Below are positions 1-10,700 of a stretch of DNA of 27,153 nt, one piece after another. The number at the start of each line of letters is the position of its first letter. Position 1 is the first letter of the stretch. The notes beneath the pieces were generated by a model. That model ran no database searches, was not told where the DNA came from, and was given only the letters and a program-made list of their open reading frames with translations. A program made the position numbers and the translations under genes. This DNA comes from Gyrodactylus bullatarudis (lineage: Eukaryota > Platyhelminthes > Monogenea > Gyrodactylidea > Gyrodactylidae), in contig SSNU01000365.1 in assembly GCA_012064415.1 (NCBI GenBank), positions 1 to 27,153 of the forward strand, in the 5' to 3' direction.

Positions 1-88
1 CACCTTCTATGCTTTCGGGTAACGTAATCATCCTCGTCGCCATGTTGTGTCGGATGTCCGAACTAGTATTCACAGGGATAGGTTCCAT
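1..88 (-). CDS. Possible first coding exon of a gene leaving the left edge (partial)
   Basis: On the minus strand an ATG at 88-86, followed by G at +4, opens a frame that stays open to position 1. It reads MEPIPVNTSSDIRHNMATRM and then about nine further residues ending ESIEG. Base composition here is clearly less AT-rich than the flanks, as expected of coding DNA. A TATATAAATA string lies about 35 bases upstream (minus strand) with a CACGTG E-box at about 98-103, so a compact promoter with a very short 5' leader is possible. The minus strand near the edge reads ATAGAAGGTG, which could also be an exon end with a GT donor. The plus strand is open over the same bases and reads as a hydrophobic peptide, so the coding strand is not certain. 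I do not recognise the family. Confidence 0.3.
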   Translation of the reverse strand, partial: MEPIPVNTSSDIRHNMATRMITLPESIEG

Positions 89-97
89 GAAAGTAAC

Positions 98-130
98 ACG
101 TGATACTTGAAAAGGTATATTTATATACAT
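98..130 (-). promoter_or_regulatory. TATA-like box and E-box upstream of the left-edge exon
   Basis: On the minus strand TATATAAATA (within 119-130) is followed about 20 bases later by the palindrome CACGTG, then by the ATG at 88. The spacing would place a start site very close to the ATG. TATA-like strings are frequent by chance in AT-rich DNA; the neighbouring E-box and composition shift are the only extra support. Confidence 0.2.
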
Positions 131-805
131 ATATTTAAACAAAAGGGTTTATTCTCTATGGTCTAAACTATCTTTACACCATTTGTTTTAACACCGGTTT
201 AAGCACCAATACAACAATAAATGTCTTCTTCTTTTTTACTCTACCCTCAACACTGAGGAACAAAAATTGAGAAATAATTTGGACTCGGCGGTATCTGGTT
301 CAAAATTTTACGAGAATCACGATGTTACTAATCTTTATTTCTGAAAAATGTAAATTAAGTGTCCATAGCAATTCAAAGTTTTTATCGACTTGAACTTTTC
401 AAAAATTTACTTTTCTAGATTCCAAATCATTGCATTATAATAACAGCATTATAGCCTATAATTTATAGGACAGTATTCACTGAATATTTATAATGAATGA
501 GTAATTCACGTTGTTCATCAAAAACGTCTGAGTATCCACTTAAATTCATAATTTGCAATTTCCAAACTTTATATAAATTAATAATGAATTTCTCTTTAAC
601 TCATACATTTATGCTGTCATCTCCAGGGTTTTTGTACAGAATGGAAAAATTCGAAACTGAAACAACATGTTTCTCCTGTTTGATATGCCTAGTTACCGCA
701 GTGTTCTAATTCAGATGATCATTTTGTAGACAGCTTCCTAATTGTTCTACCTATTGAAGTACCACAGTCACATTGGAATTTATAAATTAGTTTGAGTCAA
801 TCTTT
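131..805. other. AT-rich stretch without a recognisable gene
   Basis: No convincing coding region is seen. A 70-codon open frame at 497-709 (plus) has no recognisable motif and no codon-use contrast with its flanks. The stretch may include the decayed 5' part of the LINE that follows, but no reverse-transcriptase motif is legible before about 870. Confidence 0.5.
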
Positions 806-1795
806 ATGAATCAAACTAAACAGTCTCTGTGTTTTAAATACAATATTCAATTGTATATTATTGTTGTGTTGATTGATGAGATTGTTAAGTCTTCTTCTAA
901 TGTCATGAGACTCAACTTCGAAGGCGACGATTTTAGTAATGACATGATCGCTCATATTCAGCTCCCCGGGGATTATGAGGGTATCCTTGTTAGATTTGCT
1001 GATGATATTAAATTCGTCTTTAATGTAAAAAATTCATTTGATATTAATAAAATCAACTACAACTTCTCTCTTCTCAAAGATTCCCTTGAGACCATGGGGT
1101 TCTATATTAATAGAGATAAATGCAAAATCATGCTCTCATCCGGTCTCCCTGCAACCCTCATGGAATCGCTTCTACTTCCTGGAGAAATTGTCTCCTTTAC
1201 TTGTGATCTGGGGTTCGATATCAATAATAAATTAAAAATTGATCCCTTTTATCAGTTATCTAAAATAAATTTCTCTAGTTTTACACTTTTAAAATGATCA
1301 AAATCAGTAAATCTAAGGCTCAAGGCTTATAAATCCCTGGTGTTGCCTTTGATAGATTACAACTGTACATTTTTGGTCAATCAATGATAAGTATAAAATT
1401 TACGACTGTGATAATCCTAAATGTTTAAAATCTATTATGCAGCATATTCGTAACAAGTTAGATTATACTCATTCTCTCCTTTATCCAGATCTTCAAACCA
1501 GAATGTTTATTGAATTACTTATTAGATTTATGTATTATTTTTATTCTAAAAACATCTTGATGATTTTTAACCATTTTTTATGTACTCATTATAATTCATT
1601 TTAAATACAGATTTATTTTTTAACTAAAAAACATATGGCCAGGTCAGCCAAAACTATTGATGAATTTCTTTCGACCGAAAATATATTTTCTGCTCGAAAA
1701 AAAACAAGTTTTTTTCAGAAAATGATGAAACTTAAGTATATTGCTCAGAATTTTACGCTGATTACGAATATACAAAAGTTTCTTATGGTATGTTG
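806..1795 (+). pseudogene. Decayed non-LTR (LINE-type) reverse transcriptase fragment
   Basis: The first open part (806-1297) contains RFADDIKFVF, matching the catalytic [YF]xDD box of reverse transcriptases, then about 40 residues later MGFYINRDKCKIM, the usual 'G..IN..KCK.M' block that follows it in LINE enzymes. After an in-frame TGA (1295-1297) the same frame continues with LRLKAYKSLVLPLIDYN, the typical LINE 'KAY.S.VLP.I.Y' block, then meets TGA TAA. Later pieces shift frame (about 1379-1604 and 1634-1795). Only the palm and the post-palm region remain; the endonuclease, fingers and any RNase H are absent. At least two stops and one frameshift show that it is dead. It is a retrotransposon relic, not a host gene; the clade (CR1-, jockey- or R1-like) cannot be decided by eye. 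Confidence 0.75.
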
Positions 1796-1970
1796 ACTAC
1801 TTTTTGAGATATCCTTCTTTTTTTTCAAAGTTTTGTTGTCAGGCAAAAATTAATTTGACATAACATCTATAGTTTATATGCTAATGAGCTGATTGACATG
1901 TCATTCAATTGATAATTAAATTTACTATAGTGTGGCAAATTTTGATATTCATCAGTTAAACTCTCTTTTG

Positions 1971-2124
1971 GCCCGGTGTGGCGTAGTGGTATCTCTCTCA
2001 CCTCTCATTCGGACCCCTTTACTCTCGGTCTCAGGTCCCTCCCACACCGGGCACATTAAACACTCTTTCTCTGTTCTCCTATATGTACAATCATTAATCT
2101 TTATAATTCTGTATATAAATAAAA
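1971..2124 (+). repeat. tRNA-derived SINE-like element or tRNA pseudogene
   Basis: GCCCGGTGTGG at 1971-1981 is the exact reverse complement of CCACACCGGGC at 2042-2052, giving an acceptor-like stem 82 nt apart. Just inside is TGGCGTAGTGGTATC, a good match to a Pol III A box (TRGCNNAGTGG). Near the 3' side GGTCTCAGGTCCC resembles a degraded B box (GGTTCGANTCC) with extra bases. The anticodon arm does not fold well, so a functional tRNA is unlikely. The tRNA-like head is followed by an unrelated tail ending near ATAAATAAAAATG, which fits a SINE. The right boundary is a guess and no target-site duplication was found. Confidence 0.5.
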
Positions 2125-2388
2125 ATGTTCGATTTCAAAAAAAAACTGTTAAAAAGTTATGATCTATCAAAGACAAATTTAACAAAAAAATTCGTGTTTA
2201 AAACAATCTTAAAGCTTTGCAATGATATGTTTATCATACGCGTGAGTTATTCCTTAGCTTCTGTATTTCACATCATAAGTGGTTACCTTAACCCCCGTAA
2301 AATTGCCATCCATGCTTCCTGCAAGCGTAAAATTCTGAGCAACATATCTAAATTTCATCATTTTCTGAAATTTTGTTTCGCACAGTGA
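2125..2388 (+). other. Open frame after the SINE-like element, probably not a gene
   Basis: An 87-codon frame is open here and basic in composition (KKKLLK, CKRKIL). It begins right at the tail of the SINE-like element and no family is recognisable. It may be further LINE 3' sequence, since it contains no conserved motif and sits next to the reverse-transcriptase relic. A stand-alone gene is not supported. Confidence 0.2.
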
Positions 2389-2486
2389 TATAGAGAAAGA
2401 AGCTGAGTTTACCTCTTAAAGTATAAAATTAAAATTTGCTTCTGATTTAATGGTATTTTTTAGAGAGTCTGCTGCCAATACATAGA

Positions 2487-2663
2487 ATGCAGCACACAGA
2501 CCCAGGAATGGCTATAACTCGTTTCTTTTCACAACCAGAAACATCCACCCCTTCAAGGAAAAGAAACACATCAATATCGCCCCAGCAACAAAAGGGAAAA
2601 CAGAGAAAAAAGATCCCGAGCAACAACAAGACCATACACGATTACTTCAAACCTAATACATGA
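2487..2663 (+). CDS. Small 58-residue ORF with two PCNA-box-like motifs (hypothetical)
   Basis: The ATG at 2487 opens a 58-residue frame that ends at TGA 2661-2663. The product is basic and disordered-looking (SRKR, KGKQRKK, QQQ) and carries two segments shaped like PIP boxes, the PCNA-binding motif Q-x-x-[ILM]-x-x-[FY]-[FY]. They are GMAITRFF near residue 7 and NKTIHDYF near residue 48, both lacking the first Gln. Codon use is less AT-rich than the surroundings. It lies about 0.7 kb upstream of the main gene and downstream of LINE and SINE debris. It may be a leftover piece of a retroelement ORF1, a decayed exon, or a real short peptide gene. The frame is also open upstream to about 2451 without an earlier ATG. 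Confidence 0.3.
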   Translation: MQHTDPGMAITRFFSQPETSTPSRKRNTSISPQQQKGKQRKKIPSNNKTIHDYFKPNT

Positions 2664-3404
2664 GGAACACACCTCAATCCCATTGGCAAATCGAAGGAGA
2701 ATCAAAACGATTGGTCAGAATTGAGCAGTGTATTTTATTCATTGATAATTATGTATAAATATTACGTGTCGGTGTAAGGTCTGATGAGAACCGACGAAAA
2801 TAAAAGCTTTTATTCAGCTTAAACTCGTCGTTCTACTAACCAGCATGACTGGCAGTCAGCAAAGAACAAACATAGAATGCTGTTTAAATGGAAATTTTTT
2901 CTGATGCTTTTATTTAATTTTGTAATTACCAATAAGGTAACCGATCTTGAGAATGATTCTGAAACCAAAAAGGTAAAACCTGTGTTCATCAAATCTTTCC
3001 CCAAAACACGTTCAGTCAATCTCAATGAAGATAAAATTTAAAGTAGTTAGTGATATTAAAAAATATTTTAATATAGCATTTGTTATTTTAGCTATTTTCA
3101 TGGCTAAATTTAGAAACATCTCATTCATAATCATGCCTTGTTGATTCAATTCTTTTGGTCCGAAGGAAGGCAAAATGTTTGCCTTTTGTCATCGTCAAAG
3201 GCAGGTAAAAGGCAACAAATTCACAGATAAGGCGAAAGAAAGCCAAAACCCGATTTAAATTTATTAATTTAATAAATTTATTGAATTTAAATAAAATAAT
3301 TGCTTGAAACTTAAACAACAAAGTACCATCGAATTGATTTTTTGTTTAAACCTAAACTTCTTATCAATTTCGAGTTTTTCTGATTTTTCAAATTCAGTTG
3401 AGTT
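2664..3404. other. 5' flank of the main gene, no clear gene
   Basis: The stretch is AT-rich and includes a run around 3255-3300 made almost only of A and T. Minus-strand frames at 2819-3025 and 3121-3321 look like chance openings. It should contain the promoter and 5' leader of the gene starting at 3430, but no distinctive core element stands out above the AT background. Confidence 0.4.
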
Positions 3405-3419
3405 ATGATTGTTTTCTGA
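3405..3419 (+). promoter_or_regulatory. Short upstream ORF (4 codons) before the main start codon
   Basis: ATG ATT GTT TTC TGA occupies 3405-3419 and ends 10 bases before the ATG at 3430, in a different frame. If both lie in the mRNA leader, the upstream ORF could lower initiation at the main start. Whether it is transcribed is unknown. Confidence 0.3.
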
Positions 3420-3429
3420 ACTTGGATTA

Positions 3430-4722
3430 ATGCATCTCTTTGGATTTTATATCATTATAATTTTTTTCTATCTTCATTTGGACTATCTATCTTGTGTTGG
3501 TATACATCTTAAAACTCATAAAAATTCATGCACAGAAACTTCTCACAAAATTATATTTCCATTCAATATTGGATGCTTAAAAGAATTTCAACAGAGAGCA
3601 GTCAATCTAACCATCACCCAAAATTCCATCTTGATTCACTTTGATTGTGAAACTATTCAAAATGAGGAATATTACTTTGAGGATGAGAGCTGTCTGTCTT
3701 CTGCAAAACTCCTTATAATTCTAGATGGAATTAACAATTTGGAATACCTATTTCTCAACTCGGAGCTTATCCACCTTGAGGGTGAAAAGAAAACAGAATT
3801 TTTCTTAACAACTTTCAGTGTGTATCATAATTCAACAGACATTTCTTCTCAACTTTCTATTCGCAAATCATGGAATTATCATGCTACGCTCTTACCAAGT
3901 GAAAATTCCAAATATTTAGCCAACGTTACCATTTCCAAAGTTGAATATTTCTCCAACCCAATAGAGCCTTTTTTGGAATTTACTTCTAAATCATTATCTT
4001 CAATTAACTCAGCATTTAGAGTGGTCTCGTTAACATCAAGAATACCTCATTGGATTGATAAAAAGACAATCTCATTAAGAGATTTAATGTTACCAGATAA
4101 ACTTCGAATAGGCTATACAACTACTCAAAGAATAAAAGAAGACCAGATTAAACTTGAAGGAAGAAAGATTTATCTTGCAAATTCACAAAACTATCTATTC
4201 TCAGATTTCATATCGGTTTTGGGAGAAAGAATCCCAATTCTTGATAACATCAAGTCATGTTTTAATGACGACTTTCAGTATTTCACCAACATTCAGAATG
4301 AATTCTCGAAATCCATCTTGGTTAAGACGGAAAATCAAGTCCTTCTCAAGCTCAACCTTGAATGCTTCGAGTACGACTTGAAAATTTCCATAGAACCTGA
4401 ACTTGCAGTTGAAAAGAACTTCAATCAAGCGACCAAATCCTTGGAGTTTATTGCGAAAAATGAATTCGTCAACTTCAAATTGGCCCAGATAAAGATCTCC
4501 TTTGGACATAGTCTTGGTTTCACATTTATCTTGAGAAATGAGATCACCTCCAACCTGGGGACTATCGGTGAGAATTTTTTATTTTCTTTTTCTAATTCAA
4601 TGGCTTACGATTTTCCTCCACCTGTAGATTATATATACAAGTCGGATACCTTTAAAGAAACAATTATCCATAAAGAATTAATACTCGCACCATACGCGCC
4701 AATACACAAAAATTTATATCTG
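3430..4722 (+). CDS. Exon 1: signal peptide and large N-terminal ectodomain
   Basis: The ATG at 3430 is the first in frame after a TGA at 3406-3408. It begins MHLFGFYIIIIFFYLHLDYL, a classic signal peptide with cleavage likely near residue 22-24. The exon gives 431 residues. Sequons include NLT at 59, NST at 134 and NVT at 165; cysteines at 34, 49, 73, 88, 277 and 312 may pair. Residues 1-390 match no domain I know, although the alternating polar and hydrophobic pattern suggests beta structure. From residue 396, PPPVDYIYKSDTFKETI resembles the opening of a cadherin repeat. The exon ends in phase 0 at CTG followed by the donor GTGAGA. The open frame continues about 70 bases past the donor to TAG at 4789-4791, so an unspliced 454-residue form ending in a hydrophobic tail is also conceivable. 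Confidence 0.75.
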
Positions 4723-7700
4723 GTGAGATTAATTTATCTGCATTATTCCATCCTTTTTTTCCTCCCATGTCTTTTGATCTGCTTACATTAGTATGGTGAA
4801 TTGTATTTTCAGTTAGAGTTTTCTTCTTTTGCCACACCAAATGTGCTGGCGCCCAAGGGCTATTATTAACATACTCTTTAGAGAAAGAAGAAGAAATTTA
4901 AAACTAGTTTCTGTATTTTTACACAAAATTAACTCAATATCTTTCATTAAATAGTCAGGAATAGAAATATCTTTTGAATTCCATGAGCTCATTAGTCTTT
5001 TGAGTTAAATTGAATTCCCAAGATGTGAAAAATTTGAATCATAATTGGTTATCCTAATCATTAAATGATTGCTTAAAATCTTCAAAATCGGATTTTAAAA
5101 ATATTCAGCTCAAAAGTTAAAAAATGGTAACTTCTGTCAGTTTGAATTTTTTTCGGAAATTTTTCCCTAATCCATAATTTTGAATCTTTTGTAACAGAAA
5201 TAGTAAATTAAGCCAGCTTTATCTGAGATAAATGTTCAGAGACATTGGTTTTAAGCTGAGCTACCGATGTCATAAATGTATTTGAAATAAGAAGATGCCA
5301 GATTATTTCACAAATAACGATCTCTATTTCGGGCATACTCATCAGTGCGATACATGCCTTATAAATACTGGTTTTACAAAAAGGAGTATAGAGAATAGGG
5401 AATTTTTTACCTGCTTACAGGTATTAATCAATTGTAGATTTCGAGTCGAAATTTTCGACCAATAACGTCACCTCTATTCATTTTTGTAAAACTAGTATTC
5501 ATATGGCATGTATCAAAAAGAGAATTTCTGAATTTTCCAGTTTCTTATAATGATTTATAAAGATTGAAAATATCTCTGCTTTTATAGAATTCTCTATTTA
5601 AATAAGTTTTGCAAAAAAATATTTGAAAATAAAAAGAAAATCATGATCCTTTTACAAATTTTTTTCAATCAACCTTTTATATATATATGTTACAGTTAAA
5701 GTAATGAATTAGGTAATATCAAAACTCCCTAGTTAATAAACCGGGAGCTTTTAGTTAACCCTTTCGGTGCTGAGACTATTTCACAATTTTTATAAAAACC
5801 AAAATTTAGCTATGAAGATGTCAAGTTATTTAGCCAAAAATATTACTAAGTTCACATTGTGGGCTTCAATTTTAATTGATCCAGAAACCTATCAAACTGG
5901 TACAGTTATGAAGTTTCAAAAAAATGGAAAATGGACATATATGTCCATCGGCACCGAAAGGGTTAAAGTAATAAATGAATCAAATTTTCATTACTTACCT
6001 ACTATAAAACCTATTTATTCAATTATTTCTATGAGATTTTATCTCACCCAATAAAGTATTATTTTAATTTATCTTATTTATATATAAAATTATACAGGCA
6101 AAGCCCCCCTGAAAGTGGAACAAATTAATAAATGTAAATGAGACCTAATCGAGTACAGAAAATCCCTCTATGACTATTACCATTACTAAATTCATTTCAA
6201 TTACATTTATAAAATTGAAGTTGTGATAGAAAAAAATAAAAGCTATCATCATCATGCTTTGCCGATCTCTCTTTATTACATTAAGGATACTCTTGGGAAA
6301 AATATTGAATTCGCAGAATATAGCTCCATTTAACTCGATGAAACATTTCCATTTTTCTTTCTTTACTTTTGTCCTGTGCTCCATTTCCCTGAAATATCAT
6401 TGTTTTTTTCTTCTTCTTATTTATTAGAGTATTCATCCTGAAAGAGAGCTAAATGAGCGCTTCCACGAAACTTTTTTTTTCAATTCAACTTTATTTCATT
6501 TCCGTTCTCACTCTCTGAGATTATGTACTGTTGTATGTATAAAATAGTATAGTCTGTACGAATTAATTTATGACTTACTATCCTCAAAACTAAATGATAA
6601 CACTCTCGGATTAACAGTTTCTCCAAATGAGTTGCATTCTTTACTCCTCAAAATAATTTCCACTCTATAATAATAACTATAATATACATGAAATGGCATA
6701 AAGCTTACAGGAATATTTATTGGATATCAGGGATAACTTTGACTGACAACAACAGATATGTCTTGGAATTCTCTGTGAACATTCGATAAAGGCTATAGAT
6801 GTGTTATCTTTGATTTATCACATTTGTTTTGAATAAGGAATATTCCAACATGATTATCTAAATACTTTCTTTTGACTCAATAAAAATTTCCAGCACTATA
6901 AATGAAATTTGAATTTTTTTTGATGAATAAGGAAACAAAATAATCATTTTTTTTATTGTCTGTCATTTGTGGCTGGATAAAGTTGCATTTAATTCTCAAT
7001 AAATTTTCTTCACATGTTATCAAATTTAATCAATTAACCCTTAATAGACGATAAGAAAACCTATGGAAAAAATAGACTCAAAATATAAAACGATTCTAAA
7101 TGAGACATTTATGGGAATTCTATGTAGTAAGATTTTTTTGATTCCTCCCAAGAAAGTCTTTTTTCTATTGAATGTCCCATCTACTAACAAGTAGGTGAAA
7201 ACTAGTATATTTTACTAATCTTGATTATGTGATATTATTAAGACCTGCGTAATAATTGAGAATTTCCGAATTTGAATAATCGCGCTATAATCTAGGAGTA
7301 GATTTTAGGAATTCAATTTTGGTAATTTGAAATGTCCAACCATAAAATTTATTCTATGGTGTAAAATATTTCGAATTGTGTTAAGATTTTTGAAAAAATG
7401 TATTCCCAATGCAGTGACATAATAGAACCAAAGTTTGATTTTTAGACGTTCAATAGCAAAATGATGATCTGACTACTTACGAGTGAACTGACTGTTATTC
7501 TGAGGATTTTTAAGTTCCCATTTGATTTTTCATATTCTTTATTAAATAAATAACTACAGACCTTTTGTAGAAAATTATTCTGATAAAATGAGAATTGAGA
7601 AATTTTCCGCTCTACTAAAGCTAATGTAAAATGTTTTACGTCTCTTGTGTCACAAGTAAATATAAGATTTAGATATTATGTTTTATATATCATTAGAATC

Positions 7701-10700
7701 AATTCAAGAAACTAAATTAGACTCCGAGACAGGTTGAAAATTGGAGATTTGAAAAATCTTCTCCTACTATATACGACAAATCTCGTGAGTGGATCAAGTT
7801 TGGAATTTATGATTCATACAAAAAACTCAAACCCTGATAATAAGACTGACTTTTACCATTCAAGAAACCCAAATTCGCCTTTCAGAAGGTAATGTGGGGG
7901 GAGGGGATTAAAAAAAATCCATCCTCAATTTCGTGCAACGATCAGAGACGAATATATATATATTTACTTCACTGGAAAAGATTCAAAAGTTTTCCTAGCC
8001 AGGATAACACTTAAATGAGATCTTTTGAATAAACTTGAATTACCCCATCTTCAAATTACCTCATCCAATAGATTACACATGTTAGAATGATTAAGTTAAT
8101 CAACTTGCCTGAGTACATATTCCTGATCAACCAAATATTAAAATCTAGATCAACTTAATGCTTATGTAACACAAAGATAATCTAAATAGCATTTATGCCT
8201 CTTTGTTCATCTTTTCATTGAATTTGGATAAATACTTTGTTTGATCAAGTCTTGATTCTCAATCGATCCCTAGTAGAAAATAGATATGACTTATTCCCAA
8301 TGTATTAAAACCTTTCGATTATTTACCTAAACGAATAAAGTTTTATCTTTGATTCTTTCAACGATTTCTTAAAATTTAAAGTTAACTTTGGCGAATAAAA
8401 AGAATCATTTGAAAGTTAATTGGTAAAAAGGACATATTTCATATTTGTCTCTTGTTAAAATAAAATACTCTTGATGGATTACTTGATTTGATAAAATTAC
8501 AATCTAATTATTAATTAACAATGACTAGAGCCTTAAAATATCGTCATGTTTATTATTTTCTATCGAGTACTATGATACTACTCACAAGTATGATTTTCTG
8601 ATTGATGCCTAATGAATTAAATTATGAATGAATTATCAATTATTATTCAGTAGATGAGATGAACGTAACTTGGCTATTCAATACAATAAAAATATACGTT
8701 AAAAGATTTAGTTATCTTTGATTTTATTGGTCCATTCATTGAACCAATAAAAGGGGAATTTTTTTCTGACTCACAAATATCATAGTCCCTTTATATAGAA
8801 ATAGTTCAAAATAGTCACTAAAGATATTTTTACGTGCTCGCAGTAGTACGGAAAGGTTATTCTGTGAAAATACAATCCTTAACATTTCTTATGTCAATTT
8901 TGAGGCCCTGATATAGGCTTTTAATGTTCTTTATTTATGTTATCATTAAGTCGACAATAAAAGTTTATTTCAGCAAAATCTTATAAAGAAAATCTTTTAA
9001 TTCTCTAGATAAAAAATAGCCTCTTTGATGGCGGAAAAAGATATCAATATGAAATCAGCTATTCAGATTCAGTGTTTGCCAACTTTTTCTACATTCGTCA
9101 AGGTGCCTATCTTGCCTTGAAAGATTTAATAAGAATTCAACTCCATGGAACTAATGTCACAAAGTTTTGGGTTACAGTCAATCTCTTTAAAATTCTTGGT
9201 AAGTCTTTTTTTAATCATCCCCATCTGATTTGGTATAGAAGATTTAAAACTTGGCTAGAAATAAAAACAATTTAAGTGATTATAGGCTATAGGATTTTAA
9301 CTTTTTTGATGATCGCCATTAAAATTTTCTTGTCATACCATTCAAGTCTTACTAGGTCATTTCTATCACAAATCATTTGAGCAACGCATTACTTTGGAAC
9401 CAAGTAGTTCTTCAGGGAGCTGTTCGGCATAGATTGACTATAACGTTGTTAGCTTGCTGCCTGACTATGTTGTATTCTGGCTTGTATTGGTTTATCTGTA
9501 GAAAAAGAAAAAGGAGAGAAAGGTGTAGTATTTCTTAAAAAATGAGGATTATCAAAATTACAGTGATTGTTATAGTAATCAGAATTAGAGTAATAACTCT
9601 GGTAATATAATTCATCACTTGAAAGAACATTAAAATTAAGATTAGAATAAAAAAACATTTAGATTACCCTGATAAAAATAGTTAGGACTTACACAATATT
9701 TCGAATGTCGTATTCTTCTTCTGGCGTGAAATGTTCAAAAAACTTAAGATACTTGAATCCTGTGTGTCCAATCAAAACATTAAACCAATCAGATTTCTTC
9801 TCAAATTCAAAAATCAATTCTAACAAACGATTTCCTAATCTTAATTTTAATGTTCTTTCAAGTGATGAATTATATTATCAGAGTTATTACTCTAATTCTG
9901 ATTACTATAACAATCACTGTAATTTTGATAATCCTCATTTTTTATGAAATACTACACCTTTCTCTCCTTTTTCTTTTTCTACAGATAAACCAATACAAGC
10001 CAGAATACAACATAGTCAGGCAGCAAGCTAACAACGTTATAGTCAACTCATTACTATTCATTCAAGTCTCGTTATTCGCCACTGATTCAAATAAGCATAG
10101 GTCTATTATTCATCTGACACGTGCTAGTTAAAAAATGACCCAATTAATACGTATAGATTAGCTTTAGAAACAAACAGATCAAATATTTTTTATTTGGTAG
10201 AAATTCTCTTCAAGGACTGATTGAAGAAATAAAATCCTTTTTTAGTTTAGGAAGTTCTTACTAAAATCCTTTTTTATTTCCAGAAAATCAAATTAGTCTA
10301 CAGAGTAAGCATCTTATTCCGGTCGAAATTCATGGAACTGTTCCAACTCAATTGTACACAGACGTCTCTCAACTTCTCGAGATCGATCGTATCCGTCGAC
10401 AACTCCAAATTGATTGGCAATATTCCAATAATATTCGCCTGTATTCCAATCAAGTTGGGAGTCTCGACAAGTCATTGTGTCGTCTCTCGAATTACTCAAT
10501 CATCCCAAATGATCCTATCGATTATGAGTTTATAAATCAGAGTAAGTTGAACAATGGGAACATGAAGGGAGAATGGCAAGTTACTCTCTAAATTCTTACT
10601 TGTCAATTATTCCATTCTTTCAGCTACTTCTGTAAATCTAGGAGAGACCATTTTTTCACAATTCCCTTCTCTTTTTCTTCTCAAGGCGGCATTAACATAA

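Noticed and set aside
1971..2052. Functional tRNA gene
   Set aside because: No foldable anticodon arm, damaged B box, and an 82-nt length with an overlong outer stem; a SINE or pseudogene is more likely.
5767..6054. 95-codon plus-strand frame across the piggyBac-type MITE
   Set aside because: It begins inside the terminal repeat and ends in flanking DNA, so it cannot be a conserved gene.
8722..8752. Perfect 10-bp inverted repeat as a transcription terminator
   Set aside because: Intrinsic hairpin terminators are bacterial; in AT-rich animal introns short inverted repeats are common.
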